DNA of 64,000 bases from Bryobacterales bacterium (GTDB lineage: Bacteria > Acidobacteriota > Terriglobia > Bryobacterales > Bryobacteraceae): assembly GCA_026954325.1 (NCBI GenBank), contig JAIXKK010000216.1:1-64000 (forward strand), read 5' to 3'. The position numbers and the translations under genes were made by a program. This document shows, one piece after another, positions 53,340 through 62,281 of this stretch. The notes below the pieces were generated by a model that searched no databases, was not told the origin of the DNA, and saw only the letters and a program-made list of their open reading frames with translations. The stretch's first letter is position 1; each line of letters opens with the position of its first letter.

Positions 53340-53545
53340 GATGGAACGGCACGGCGCGGAAGGGGAGATTGAGGCGTCGCGCCAGATGCAGGCGCTCTCG
53401 GGCACTCCCGCGGCGGCCATCGTGCGCGTGGAGTCGAATGTCAGACCAAGAGCGCGCCGCGTGCTGGATAAGGGGGGCGCATGGAATCATGTTTCCCCAC
53501 ATTGACACCGCCGAGGATGCCCGGGATGCCGCGGCCGCGATGCTG
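53340..53545 (+). pseudogene. Relic of an HpcH/HpaI aldolase-family gene
   Basis: One frame reads SRQMQALSGTPAAAIVRVES, then RARRVLDKG; after a run of six G near 53475-53480 the match continues in another frame as GAHGIMFPHIDTAEDARDAA. Joined, this is the central block of HpcH/HpaI aldolases (family pattern VRVPSNDP..IKRVLDAGAHGVMVPHVDTAEDA). Removing one G restores the frame. The catalytic N-terminus and the C-terminus are missing, so this is a true remnant. The 190 bp that follow, up to the thiolase start, hold nothing recognisable. Confidence 0.65.
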
Positions 53546-53736
53546 AATGAAAAGATTGTAGAGTTCAATCGCTTCGTGTGGAATGTTCGGTTTCGCGGGT
53601 TCCAAGATCGAATGCCCCCTTGGCGGAGACTATATCATTCCCTGGAAATGTACACGGGACCGGTGGAGGCCGGGGCCGGCGCAAAAGACGAGGAACAGCC
53701 CCCAAACAATGGGAAAATGAAAACAGAGGACGTGGA

Positions 53737-54942
53737 ATGAAACGCATCTACATTGCCGCCTATCATCAATCGCCGTTTGGCAAGCTGTTGGGGATGACCG
53801 TGCCGCGGATTATCGACGAAGCGGTTGCCGGAGTCTGCGCGGAAATCCATGCGCCCGCGTCGGCGCTGGACGTGGGTTCGATTGGCGCGGCCTGCAACAT
53901 GACGCTCAACGAGCAGGGGCTTCTCTCCGGGTTGATGGCGATGACGCCGGGACTCGAAGGCAAGCCGATCGAGGCGGTGGAAAATGCCTGTGCCAGCGGC
54001 GGGCAGGCGATCCTCTCCGTCATCGGCAAGCTGCAACTGGGATGGGGCGAGACCGGCATTGCCGTGGGTTATGAAAAGATGCGCGACGCCGAAGGCAAGA
54101 TGGACGGAAAGCTGATCGGCAAGGCGCTCGGCTATTTCTCGCACCCCGATGAACGCGAGGGCAAGGTGTTTGTATTCCCGCACCTCTTCGCGGAGGTGAT
54201 GCGGGATTACATGTCGGCGCATGGCGTCACGGAAGAGGACTTGGCAAGCATCGCCGTGCAGGAGTATTGCGCCGCCAGGCACAACCCCTACGCGCAGATG
54301 CGCAAGGTTCAGATCACACTGGAACAGGCCATGAAGATCGAAGGCGTGAACCGCTACGTGGTGGAGGGCCTGCCGCTGAAGACGTACGATTGCTCGCAGA
54401 TCACCGACGGTTACGCGGCCATGATCCTGGCGACCGAAGAGGGACTCTCGAAGCTGGGGGTTGCGAAATCGGATTGCGTCGAGATTGCGGGCTACGCCCA
54501 GGCGACGGATCCGCTGCGCAAGGAAGGCCGGGAAGTCCTGCGGCCCAAGGGGGCTTACCGCGCGATGTCGAAAGCTTACGCGATGGCGGGGCTCACAGCG
54601 AAAGACATCAATGTGGCCGAGGTCCACGATTGCTTCTCAGTGATGGGAGCAATCGGCGCGGAGGTGATCGGGAAGGCGGAATATGGGCGCGGCGCCCGGT
54701 ATTGGCGCGAAGGCAAGGCCGCGCCGTCCGGCGAGTGCGGCATCAATACTTCAGGAGGTCTCATCGCCAAGGGCCATCCGATCGGCGCAACGGGCGTCTC
54801 GATGGTCGGTTGGGCGTCGTGGCAGTTGTTAGGGAAAGCGCCGCGCGAATCGCAGGTGCCGGATGCCCGGGCGGCCGCTACGTTCAATATCGGCGGTCCC
54901 ATCTGCGCGTCGGTGTGTACTGTCCTGAAACCTGCCGCCTAG
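53737..54942 (+). CDS. Thiolase-family protein (acetyl-CoA acetyltransferase / SCP-x type)
   Basis: 401 residues from ATG 53737 (GAGGA upstream); longer frames extend into the relic region. The acylated cysteine is in VENACASGGQA (Cys85). The family motifs in the second half are NVAEVHDCFSVMGAI, INTSGGLIAKGHPIGATG (catalytic His) and the ending NIGGPICASVCTVL with a second cysteine. The HDCF motif instead of the usual NEAF places it with SCP-x/lipid-transfer-type thiolases. It probably cleaves or condenses acyl-CoA; the chain specificity is unknown. The gene ends 20 bp before the kinase start. Confidence 0.9.
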   Translation: MKRIYIAAYHQSPFGKLLGMTVPRIIDEAVAGVCAEIHAPASALDVGSIGAACNMTLNEQGLLSGLMAMTPGLEGKPIEAVENACASGGQAILSVIGKLQLGWGETGIAVGYEKMRDAEGKMDGKLIGKALGYFSHPDEREGKVFVFPHLFAEVMRDYMSAHGVTEEDLASIAVQEYCAARHNPYAQMRKVQITLEQAMKIEGVNRYVVEGLPLKTYDCSQITDGYAAMILATEEGLSKLGVAKSDCVEIAGYAQATDPLRKEGREVLRPKGAYRAMSKAYAMAGLTAKDINVAEVHDCFSVMGAIGAEVIGKAEYGRGARYWREGKAAPSGECGINTSGGLIAKGHPIGATGVSMVGWASWQLLGKAPRESQVPDARAAATFNIGGPICASVCTVLKPAA

Positions 54943-54962
54943 CGGGGCGCTAGGATATAGGG

Positions 54963-56546
54963 ATGGTACGGGCAGGCCGCTACGTGGTTCACCGGGAGAT
55001 CGGCCGCGGAGCCATGGGTGTTGTGTACCTCGGTGAGGATCCGGCCATCGCCCGGCCGGTGGCCATCAAGACCGTCAACTTCTCGCAACTGACCGACCCC
55101 GGACAGGCGAATGTTTACCGGGACCGTCTGATCCGGGAGGCGAGTTCCGCGGGGATCCTGCAACATCCGGCAATCATCAAGATCTACGACGTAGTGCAGG
55201 CCGATGCCTACACTTGCGTGGTAATGGAATATGTCGATGGGGTATCGCTCGCGGCCCGCTTGTCGCAGGGCCCAATCCCGCCGGATGCGGCGTTGGCGAT
55301 GCTCGAAAGGCTGGCGGAGGCGCTTGACCACGCACACCAGAGCGGCGTCGTTCACCGCGACATCAAGCCGGCGAACATTCTTTTGACTCGGGACGGCCAG
55401 CCGAAGATTGCGGACTTCGGCGTAGCTCGTCTCACCTCGCGCGAAACGACCATGGGATTCTTCGGTACGCCGGCCTACATGTCGCCGGAACAGATCCGGG
55501 ATGAAAAGGCGACGCCAAAAACGGACCAGTTTGCGCTGGCGGCACTGGCCTTCGAACTGATTTCCCGGCGCAAGCCGTTCGATACCGAACAGATTTCATC
55601 GCTGATCTATAAAATCCTCCAGGATCCGGTCGCGCCCACCGGATTGGGGCCTCGGGTGGACCGGGTGTTCGAGCGGGCAATGGCGAAGGATCCAGCCGGG
55701 CGGTTCGCAACCTGCCGGGAGTTTGTAGCCGCCTTAGGCGGTGCGCTCACGCCTCCGGCGGCGATGACTCCCGTCCCGCTAATACGCCAATCGAAGAACT
55801 TCGCCGGAACTATCCTCGCCGGCGCGGCGGGCGTGGCGTTGGTTCTTGGGGGAATTTGGGCGGTGCGGCCGGGACGAACGGCGCCGGACCGGCCGGCCCC
55901 CCAGGCAGCGGCTGTAGCGGAACCTGTCAGAGACCCCGCCGTTGCGGAGAAGAAGCCCGCGGCACAGGCGGTGAAGCCGCGTCAGGCTGCGCGCATGGAA
56001 GAACGGCCTGCCGCCGTGCGTAAGGCGCCAAAGCCTCCCGAGGCGCCCCCGGTCAGGAAGGCCGAGCCAGCCGTAGCCGCGCCTATCGTGAAGCCGGAGG
56101 TTCCCAAACCAGTCGAACGGGCAACGGTGCGCGTGTCCACCACTCCCACGGGAGCGCGCATAATCTTTGATGGAGATGCTTCGGTGTTGTGCCACAGCCC
56201 ATGCGCTCGTGAGTTGACGGCGGGGACACATCATGTGACCGCCTTCCTTGACGGCTACAGGCTGGGAACGGCAAAAGTCGATGTGCCGGGATATCCGGAA
56301 CTTTCCATCATTTTGTCGAAGGCGCTGGGTACGATTGTTTTCGACGCTAGCCTTCGCGGCGCGACGATTATGATCGATGGCAGAACGCTGACAACCCCTG
56401 CTCCCACCGAGATCGAGCTTCCGGCGGGCGATCATCAGGTGAAACTGACCGTGAAGGATGTGGTGGTTCTCGACCGCGCCTTGACCGTAAAGGACTCCGG
56501 TCGAATCCTGGTGCGGGCGCCGGCTCCACCTCCTCCACAACAGTAG
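54963..56546 (+). CDS. Ser/Thr protein kinase with TM segment and PEGA-like tail
   Basis: 527 residues. The kinase domain (about 7-260) has the glycine loop GRGAMGVVY, Lys36 in VAIKTV, HRDIKPANIL (Asp133), DFG (Asp151) and GTPAYMSPEQ, so it should be active. A single membrane segment lies at about 281-301, then a Pro/Ala/Lys-rich linker to about 377, and a beta-rich PEGA-type region (TVRVSTTPTGARIIFDGDAS, then HHVTAFLDGYRLGTAKVDVP). Cytoplasmic kinase with an extracytoplasmic sensor tail is the expected layout. It is separated from the convergent TonB receptor by 121 bp. Confidence 0.9.
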   Translation: MVRAGRYVVHREIGRGAMGVVYLGEDPAIARPVAIKTVNFSQLTDPGQANVYRDRLIREASSAGILQHPAIIKIYDVVQADAYTCVVMEYVDGVSLAARLSQGPIPPDAALAMLERLAEALDHAHQSGVVHRDIKPANILLTRDGQPKIADFGVARLTSRETTMGFFGTPAYMSPEQIRDEKATPKTDQFALAALAFELISRRKPFDTEQISSLIYKILQDPVAPTGLGPRVDRVFERAMAKDPAGRFATCREFVAALGGALTPPAAMTPVPLIRQSKNFAGTILAGAAGVALVLGGIWAVRPGRTAPDRPAPQAAAVAEPVRDPAVAEKKPAAQAVKPRQAARMEERPAAVRKAPKPPEAPPVRKAEPAVAAPIVKPEVPKPVERATVRVSTTPTGARIIFDGDASVLCHSPCARELTAGTHHVTAFLDGYRLGTAKVDVPGYPELSIILSKALGTIVFDASLRGATIMIDGRTLTTPAPTEIELPAGDHQVKLTVKDVVVLDRALTVKDSGRILVRAPAPPPPQQ

Positions 56547-56667
56547 AGCCGGCCGCGGCGCCTCTGATTTCGGCTTCCGAGGACTCGCCCGCACAACGGA
56601 GGCACGCCGCCGCGCCGTATTGCGAGTCCTCCCTGGTATCGAGGGGCGGAGGCACCCCCTTTACGGG

Positions 56668-59600
56668 CTAGAACATGAACATCATGACCAGCGTGCTGAC
56701 AAACTGTCCGCCGAGGCAGCACCATCCGCCCACGGTTCCCGTAGGCTTGCCGAACAATCCTGGGCTGCCGATGTTCACCACCGCGCTCGGGTTGCTGAAG
56801 TTCGGCTGCTTGAACACGTTGTTGATGTCGTAGCGAATCTGGAACTTGTACTTCTCTTTCAAGGTGATGAATTTCGCCAGCGACACCTGCGTCCAGTTCA
56901 AACCCGGACCAGTGATCATGTTGCGTCCCAGCGTACCGGCGGTGAAGGCGGCCGGATTGGCGAAAGCCGAGATGTTCCACATGGGATTCTTGAGGCTGTT
57001 GTTGAAGCGGTCGCCAATGCTCCAGTTCGGCACGGCAACCTGATCGAGCGATTGGCTCAGGTTCGGCCGCTGCGCGCCGTTTCCCGGCAGGTAGCGGTTC
57101 GGGCTCCCGGAGACGGAGAAGTTCACCGGCACCCCGGTTTGGAAGGTCTGGATAATGGAAGCGTTCCACCCGCCCAGGATGTAATCCTTCACGCCGCCGC
57201 TGCTCATGAAATGCCTGCCGCGGCCGAAGGGCAGTTCGTAGGTCAGATAAGTGACATTCCGGTTGGTGATGTTGAATCCGGCCGTCCCTTTTTCGAGGGC
57301 GCGGTTGTAGAACGTCTCTCCTCCGCAGACGCCGTCCGCGTCACATTCATCAATGGCATGTGACCATGTGTAGAACGAAGTCAGCGTAAGCCCGTAGGAG
57401 GAGCGCTTCTCCACTTTGACCGTGCCGGAATGGAAACTGGAGTGGCTGAAGTTACTCCACATGTTGATCGCGCCGAAGTTCGGGAACGGGCGATAGTTCT
57501 GGTAATTCTGGAACACCGAGTTGAGAACGGTGGGGTCGGTCGAAATGTTGAGCGGAACAGTGTTGGTGTCCCATGCGTTCAGCAACCCGACGCCGGAAGA
57601 GCCCTGGTAGCTGAGTTCCAGCAACCACGAGGGAGCGAACTGATACTGTAGCGTGCCGTTCCAGTTCATGGTGTAGGGGTTGTGCAGCGAGGGGTCATAG
57701 CGCGTGGCGGAACGCGCGCTATAGTTGACGCCGACGAACGGGGACGTTCCGTTGGGGAGTATATTGAACGCGATATTTCCGGGGCCTTGGCTCAGGAAGA
57801 ACGCCGGGCGCGGATCGCCCGAGGGGCGCTGCACACTGACCGAGGTCGAGTATTCCTCGAAGTTCTGATTGAAGTCCGTGGTGAACAGATCAATGGTGGT
57901 CAATCCGAAGCCTCCGCGGAACACCACTTTATCGTTGATCTTGTAAGCCAGTCCGATTCGTGGTTGGAAGTGCTTGTAGCTCTTGTTGCCGAGAGGGCCG
58001 GAAGGATGAAGAATGGCGCCCTTCATCCCCGTGTTGGGATCGGTGGCCGTGGGATCAAACTGGCTCTGCTGGCCGTACTTCGTCTGGAAGGGGCTTTCAT
58101 AGGACCAGCGCAGGCCGAGGTTGAACGTCAAACGCGGACTGAAGGTCCAGTCATCCTGAAAGTAAAGCGCGTGGCTCCACCAGCGAGGCAGCCAGTTCGC
58201 AAGATACGTGTTGAAATCGGCCCGTGTCACCGAGCCGAGCAGAAAGGCGGCAAAATCGTTTCCGGTGTTCGGCGTAAATGGGAAGTCGGTGCCGCCGAAG
58301 CGGAAAATGCCGCCGGGTTGCGACTGGCTGAAGACGTTCGCGCGGGTGCGGAGCAACTCGTAGCCCGTCTTCAATGTGTGCCGGCCGACAACCTTGGTCA
58401 GGTTCTCCTGGAAGGTGTAGTTCTCGTCCGCCTGATAATACGGCGCGCCGGGAAACGTGGCGTTGTAGAACGCCCCGCCGCTCGAGTTGAAGAACGAGGG
58501 AAACGTATTGCCGGGAACACCGGGAATCCCCAGTTGCTGGGCCCAATTCTCATTGATTCCCGGGGGCGTGCGGGATTCCTTGCGGTGATTGGCGCCCAGC
58601 CGGATTTCGTTGATCAGCGTGGGGCTGAAAACATGCGTGTCCGAGATGACGGCGTTGATCTGGTCGCTGGGCGCCAGCACGTAGTTGCCGTCAAGCATGC
58701 CCCAGTTCAGACCGATCTGGTTGCCATGAGCGCGGTTCTGCACCCAGGAGTAGCGGCCGAACATCCGGTTCTTGTCGCTGATGTTGTGGTCGATCTTGAT
58801 GTCGTAGCGTGAACGGAACGACGTGTAGTGGCTGTTATCGCCGTAATTCGAATGGGGGCCGAGTTTGTCGATGAATCCCGAACCCGCCTGGTTGTTCGGC
58901 GCCGCCCACGGCTGATGGCCGAGGAAGTTGTTCACCGCCGGGTCGAAGCGATTCTTGGGAATGATATTGCCGGCGAACGGATCGCGAGTCCATTGCCCGT
59001 TCACCTGCCGCGTGCTCGCCGGATCGTAAATCGGATAACCGAGCCCGTTGAACGAGAAGTTCCCGTTGAGCATGTCGGGCGTGGGAACGTCGGCAAACAC
59101 GGACTGGTCGTACACCTCGTGGTGCCGTGAATATCCGAAGAGGAAAAAGGTCCGGTTCTTGCCGTTGTAAATCTTTGGGAGATAAACGGGGCCGCTGACG
59201 AGGTTGCCGAGTTCATGGTAGCCGAACGGCGCATTGCCGAGGTTGAAGTAGGCGCGGTGCAGCATCGGGTTGCCGACATACCGGTCCTCCGCCTCGACGT
59301 GTAACTGGTTGGTGCCCGATTTGTAAGTGGCGCTGAGCATCCCGCCCGCCGAATGGCCGTTTTCCGCGGGCAACACGGTGGTAACCATCTTCACTTCCTG
59401 GATGGCGTTCTGCGTCGTGGACATGATGCGGTTGGTCGCCACGCCGCCACGCACGGGTTCCGTGCCGGAGATGCCGTCCATGGAATAGCCGACACCGCGG
59501 TCGCGCTGCCCGGCGATGTGGAAGCCGTTCATGCTGGTGACGCCGGGCATCATGTACATCGTCATCCAGGTGTAGCGCTGCATGATGGGCAGGGCGTTCA

Positions 59601-60030
59601 TCTGGCTCCCGGCGAGAACAGTGCCGGTGGTCGAGGTGGCGGTTTCGAGAAGCGGAGCCGCCGCGTTGACCTCGAGTTTTTCCACCACGCTCCCGACGTT
59701 CAGTTGCACGTCGACGGTGAGCGTATCGTTGGAACGTAACGCCAGTCCTTCGCGCTCCAACGTGGCGAATCCGTCCTTCGTGAACGTGAGCTTATACGAG
59801 GCGGGGTCCAGGTAGAAGAACCGGTAAATCCCCTGCTCGTCGCTGACGGTGCGTTGGGTAATGCCCTTTTCGGGATTGAGGGCGGTCACCGTGACTCCGG
59901 GTAGAAGCGAACCCGAGGGGTCCGTGACATGCCCAATGATAGTGCCGGTCGCGGTTTGACCGAAGAGTGAAGCGCCGCTGGACAGCAGCGCCAGAAAGAT
60001 AGAGTTGGTAAAGACCCTGGATCGAAGCAT
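56668..60030 (-). CDS. TonB-dependent receptor, Oar-like, with carboxypeptidase-regulatory N-terminal domain
   Basis: 1120 residues. Signal peptide (NSIFLALLSSGASLFGQ), then a carboxypeptidase-regulatory-like domain (about 25-105: TGTIIGHVTDPSGSLLPGVT), a plug region and a large beta-barrel. The plug reads LNVGSVVEKLEVNAAAPLLE and SMDGISGTEPVRGG. The protein ends in alternating hydrophobics (FVSTLVMMFMF), as expected for barrel insertion. This is the acidobacterial Oar-type family, probably for polymer or peptide uptake. A ribosome site GGGAGG lies 5 nt before the ATG. The 205 bp upstream contain no clear promoter. No TonB or ExbB genes are near. Confidence 0.9.
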   Translation of the reverse strand: MLRSRVFTNSIFLALLSSGASLFGQTATGTIIGHVTDPSGSLLPGVTVTALNPEKGITQRTVSDEQGIYRFFYLDPASYKLTFTKDGFATLEREGLALRSNDTLTVDVQLNVGSVVEKLEVNAAAPLLETATSTTGTVLAGSQMNALPIMQRYTWMTMYMMPGVTSMNGFHIAGQRDRGVGYSMDGISGTEPVRGGVATNRIMSTTQNAIQEVKMVTTVLPAENGHSAGGMLSATYKSGTNQLHVEAEDRYVGNPMLHRAYFNLGNAPFGYHELGNLVSGPVYLPKIYNGKNRTFFLFGYSRHHEVYDQSVFADVPTPDMLNGNFSFNGLGYPIYDPASTRQVNGQWTRDPFAGNIIPKNRFDPAVNNFLGHQPWAAPNNQAGSGFIDKLGPHSNYGDNSHYTSFRSRYDIKIDHNISDKNRMFGRYSWVQNRAHGNQIGLNWGMLDGNYVLAPSDQINAVISDTHVFSPTLINEIRLGANHRKESRTPPGINENWAQQLGIPGVPGNTFPSFFNSSGGAFYNATFPGAPYYQADENYTFQENLTKVVGRHTLKTGYELLRTRANVFSQSQPGGIFRFGGTDFPFTPNTGNDFAAFLLGSVTRADFNTYLANWLPRWWSHALYFQDDWTFSPRLTFNLGLRWSYESPFQTKYGQQSQFDPTATDPNTGMKGAILHPSGPLGNKSYKHFQPRIGLAYKINDKVVFRGGFGLTTIDLFTTDFNQNFEEYSTSVSVQRPSGDPRPAFFLSQGPGNIAFNILPNGTSPFVGVNYSARSATRYDPSLHNPYTMNWNGTLQYQFAPSWLLELSYQGSSGVGLLNAWDTNTVPLNISTDPTVLNSVFQNYQNYRPFPNFGAINMWSNFSHSSFHSGTVKVEKRSSYGLTLTSFYTWSHAIDECDADGVCGGETFYNRALEKGTAGFNITNRNVTYLTYELPFGRGRHFMSSGGVKDYILGGWNASIIQTFQTGVPVNFSVSGSPNRYLPGNGAQRPNLSQSLDQVAVPNWSIGDRFNNSLKNPMWNISAFANPAAFTAGTLGRNMITGPGLNWTQVSLAKFITLKEKYKFQIRYDINNVFKQPNFSNPSAVVNIGSPGLFGKPTGTVGGWCCLGGQFVSTLVMMFMF

Positions 60031-60235
60031 ACAAACCTCCCAAAGAAACTACTGAACCGCAGTTTCCATCTTGGCTGCCGGTTGTGAGACAGCATATCAC
60101 AAAGGGAGCATCGCGCGATCGTTATCGATCCACGCCGCCGCATCATTCGCCGCGCTACATCAGATATAGTGACCCGCAATTCCTGCTTCATCGGCCACCG
60201 CGCCGGCCGGCGTGGAACCCTCTTCAAGGCGCCTG

Positions 60236-62281
60236 TCAGGCCCGGTTCGCAATCCTCATAATGACCGCGGTCTCGGGCGGGTCTTCGTAATATCCCGGAC
60301 GCCGTCCCACCTCTTCAAAACCTACCCGCTCATAGAGGCGGCGAGCGGCGTCATTCGACTCACGCACCTCGAGGAATACATCTCCCGCTTCTCCGCTGAA
60401 TACCAGCGCCCGCAGCAGTGCCTCGCCGATCCCCAATCCGCGGTATTCGGATAGAACGGCGATGTTCAGAATCTCCCGCTCGTCGGGCGCGGTCTTGCGG
60501 GCCACGATGAATCCCGCGATCGCCCCGTCATGACGGGCAACCAGAAATTCATGGCGCAGGTACTGCTCCGCATCCCAGCGGGAAGACGGCAGGGCCTCGG
60601 CTTGAATCTGCCGTACGCGCGCCAGGTCGGCTGGCGTGCCTGCCCGAAGAAGCAGCTTTTCCGGAAGCGTTCCGGCAATCAGGTCGCGCTCCATCTGGCC
60701 AAGTTTAGCCCAACCGAAACGCTCCGCGACAAGCGAGTAGCTATTGGCGGCAAGCATCCGGCGCAGGCCGGGATCAGACGCCAGGCGGCCGATTCCCTCG
60801 GCGAATGCATCCGCGCCATCCGCGATCCAGACATGCTTCTCATGCTCGACGGGAATGCCTCCGCACCCGCAAGCCGTGGTGACGATGGCGCGCTCCATGG
60901 CCATCGCTTCCAGCACCTTGACGTTGGTTCCCGCCGAGACGAGAGTCGGCACAAGAACAATATTCGCCTCGTGGTACAGAGGGCGGACATCAGCCACAAA
61001 ACCGAGGATGCGTATCCGATCGTCGTTCCGCTCCGGACGCCAATACAATTCGGGCCGCGGGCCGGCCACCACGGTGACCGTCATCTCGGGGAACCGCCCG
61101 CGGAGCCGCGGCCACACCTCTTCGGCAAAAAAGCGGAAGGCGGTCACGTTCGGAAAATGGCGGAAGCTGCCGATAAAGAGGAGCCGCTGCCCCGGCATCT
61201 CGGGGTAAGGGCGAAAGCGATCCAGATCAACGCCGTTCGGAATGACTCGCGCGTTCGAAACGCCCAGTAGACACGCATCCTTTTCGGACATCGTCACCAC
61301 GCGGTTATAGCGGCGAACAGCGCTCCGCTCAAAGCGCAGCCAGCGTACCCAGTTCCACCAGGAGGCTATAGACCGTTGACGCCGGTGTAGCTGCCCGTAG
61401 AGATCAAAAGTGACGTCGTGCTCCACGAGGATGTCCCCCGGATACCGCGCCAGTTGCGTATACTCCACCTGGATCAGTTCGAGATGATGTTCTTGGCGAA
61501 CGCGCTCGATCAGCGCTCGCATGGGCGGAGATTCATATTCCTTGACCTCGGGAGGCAGCAGGGTCGCCCACCGCGGTTCCCGGTAGCGCGGCTTGCCCAC
61601 CAGGCCGGCGTAGGAGCAGAATTCCAGCAGCGGCTCGAGATCCGCGGGATCCCCGTCTTCCCGGAAGGCGAACAGATACACATCGTAGTTAACGGCCGTC
61701 TCGCGCAGCAGATGGTATAGCCGGACCGCGCCGCCGTGAGAAAGCGGATACGGAATAAAAGGAGTCAACACTCCGATTCTTCGATATCCGGGTCGGGGCA
61801 GCCTTCCTTTTCGCACCGTCGTGTCGGGGGGAATTACGGTCCGGTCGCGGGTAAACCACCATAACCAGCGGGGACGCAGATAGATGCGGTCCAGCGGAAC
61901 GCCCCGCCAGAACAACAGAGACGCGAGCCAGGTCCGCGGTTGCAGATGATGCCGCTCGAGGTTCGCATTATAGGCAAGGATCTTGCGTGGCGCCCGAAGA
62001 AAGGCCGCCCGGCGCAGCGCGGCGTGGGCGCTGTCTCCGTCAAACAGGACAGCGGCCATGCCAATGCGATACCGGCGCAGGACGCGCAGATCGGCGGGTT
62101 CCACCCCATCGGCATCTGGATCGCCGCCCACGACAAAATGACGGCGATCGGGGATCAGTTTGCGCACCTCCTCCACCATGATCTTCACCTTATCCGGCGC
62201 CCCGGTGGAAAAACTGACCACTACCGCCTCCGGATGTTTGCCCAGCAAACCGAACCACAATGCTTTGAGGCGCTGCTTCAA
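60236..62281 (-). CDS. Fusion: N-terminal domain, GT4-type glycosyltransferase and C-terminal RimI-like acetyltransferase
   Basis: 681 residues from TTG 62281, which overlaps the MFS stop (TTGA). Residues 1-160 form an unassigned alpha/beta domain (VVVSFSTGAPDKVKIMVEEV). Residues 165-535 are a GT-B glycosyltransferase: RIGVLTPFIPYPLSHGGAVR, VSNARVIPNGVDLDRF, LFIGSFRHFPN and the donor-site region PTLVSAGTNVKVLEAMAMER. Residues 544-681 are a GNAT domain like RimI: acetyl-CoA loop RGLGIGEALL and LEVRESNDAARRLYERVGFE. There is no stop or plausible start between the two enzyme domains. It would combine glycosyl transfer and N-acetyl transfer; the substrates are unknown. Confidence 0.82.
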   Translation of the reverse strand: MKQRLKALWFGLLGKHPEAVVVSFSTGAPDKVKIMVEEVRKLIPDRRHFVVGGDPDADGVEPADLRVLRRYRIGMAAVLFDGDSAHAALRRAAFLRAPRKILAYNANLERHHLQPRTWLASLLFWRGVPLDRIYLRPRWLWWFTRDRTVIPPDTTVRKGRLPRPGYRRIGVLTPFIPYPLSHGGAVRLYHLLRETAVNYDVYLFAFREDGDPADLEPLLEFCSYAGLVGKPRYREPRWATLLPPEVKEYESPPMRALIERVRQEHHLELIQVEYTQLARYPGDILVEHDVTFDLYGQLHRRQRSIASWWNWVRWLRFERSAVRRYNRVVTMSEKDACLLGVSNARVIPNGVDLDRFRPYPEMPGQRLLFIGSFRHFPNVTAFRFFAEEVWPRLRGRFPEMTVTVVAGPRPELYWRPERNDDRIRILGFVADVRPLYHEANIVLVPTLVSAGTNVKVLEAMAMERAIVTTACGCGGIPVEHEKHVWIADGADAFAEGIGRLASDPGLRRMLAANSYSLVAERFGWAKLGQMERDLIAGTLPEKLLLRAGTPADLARVRQIQAEALPSSRWDAEQYLRHEFLVARHDGAIAGFIVARKTAPDEREILNIAVLSEYRGLGIGEALLRALVFSGEAGDVFLEVRESNDAARRLYERVGFEEVGRRPGYYEDPPETAVIMRIANRA

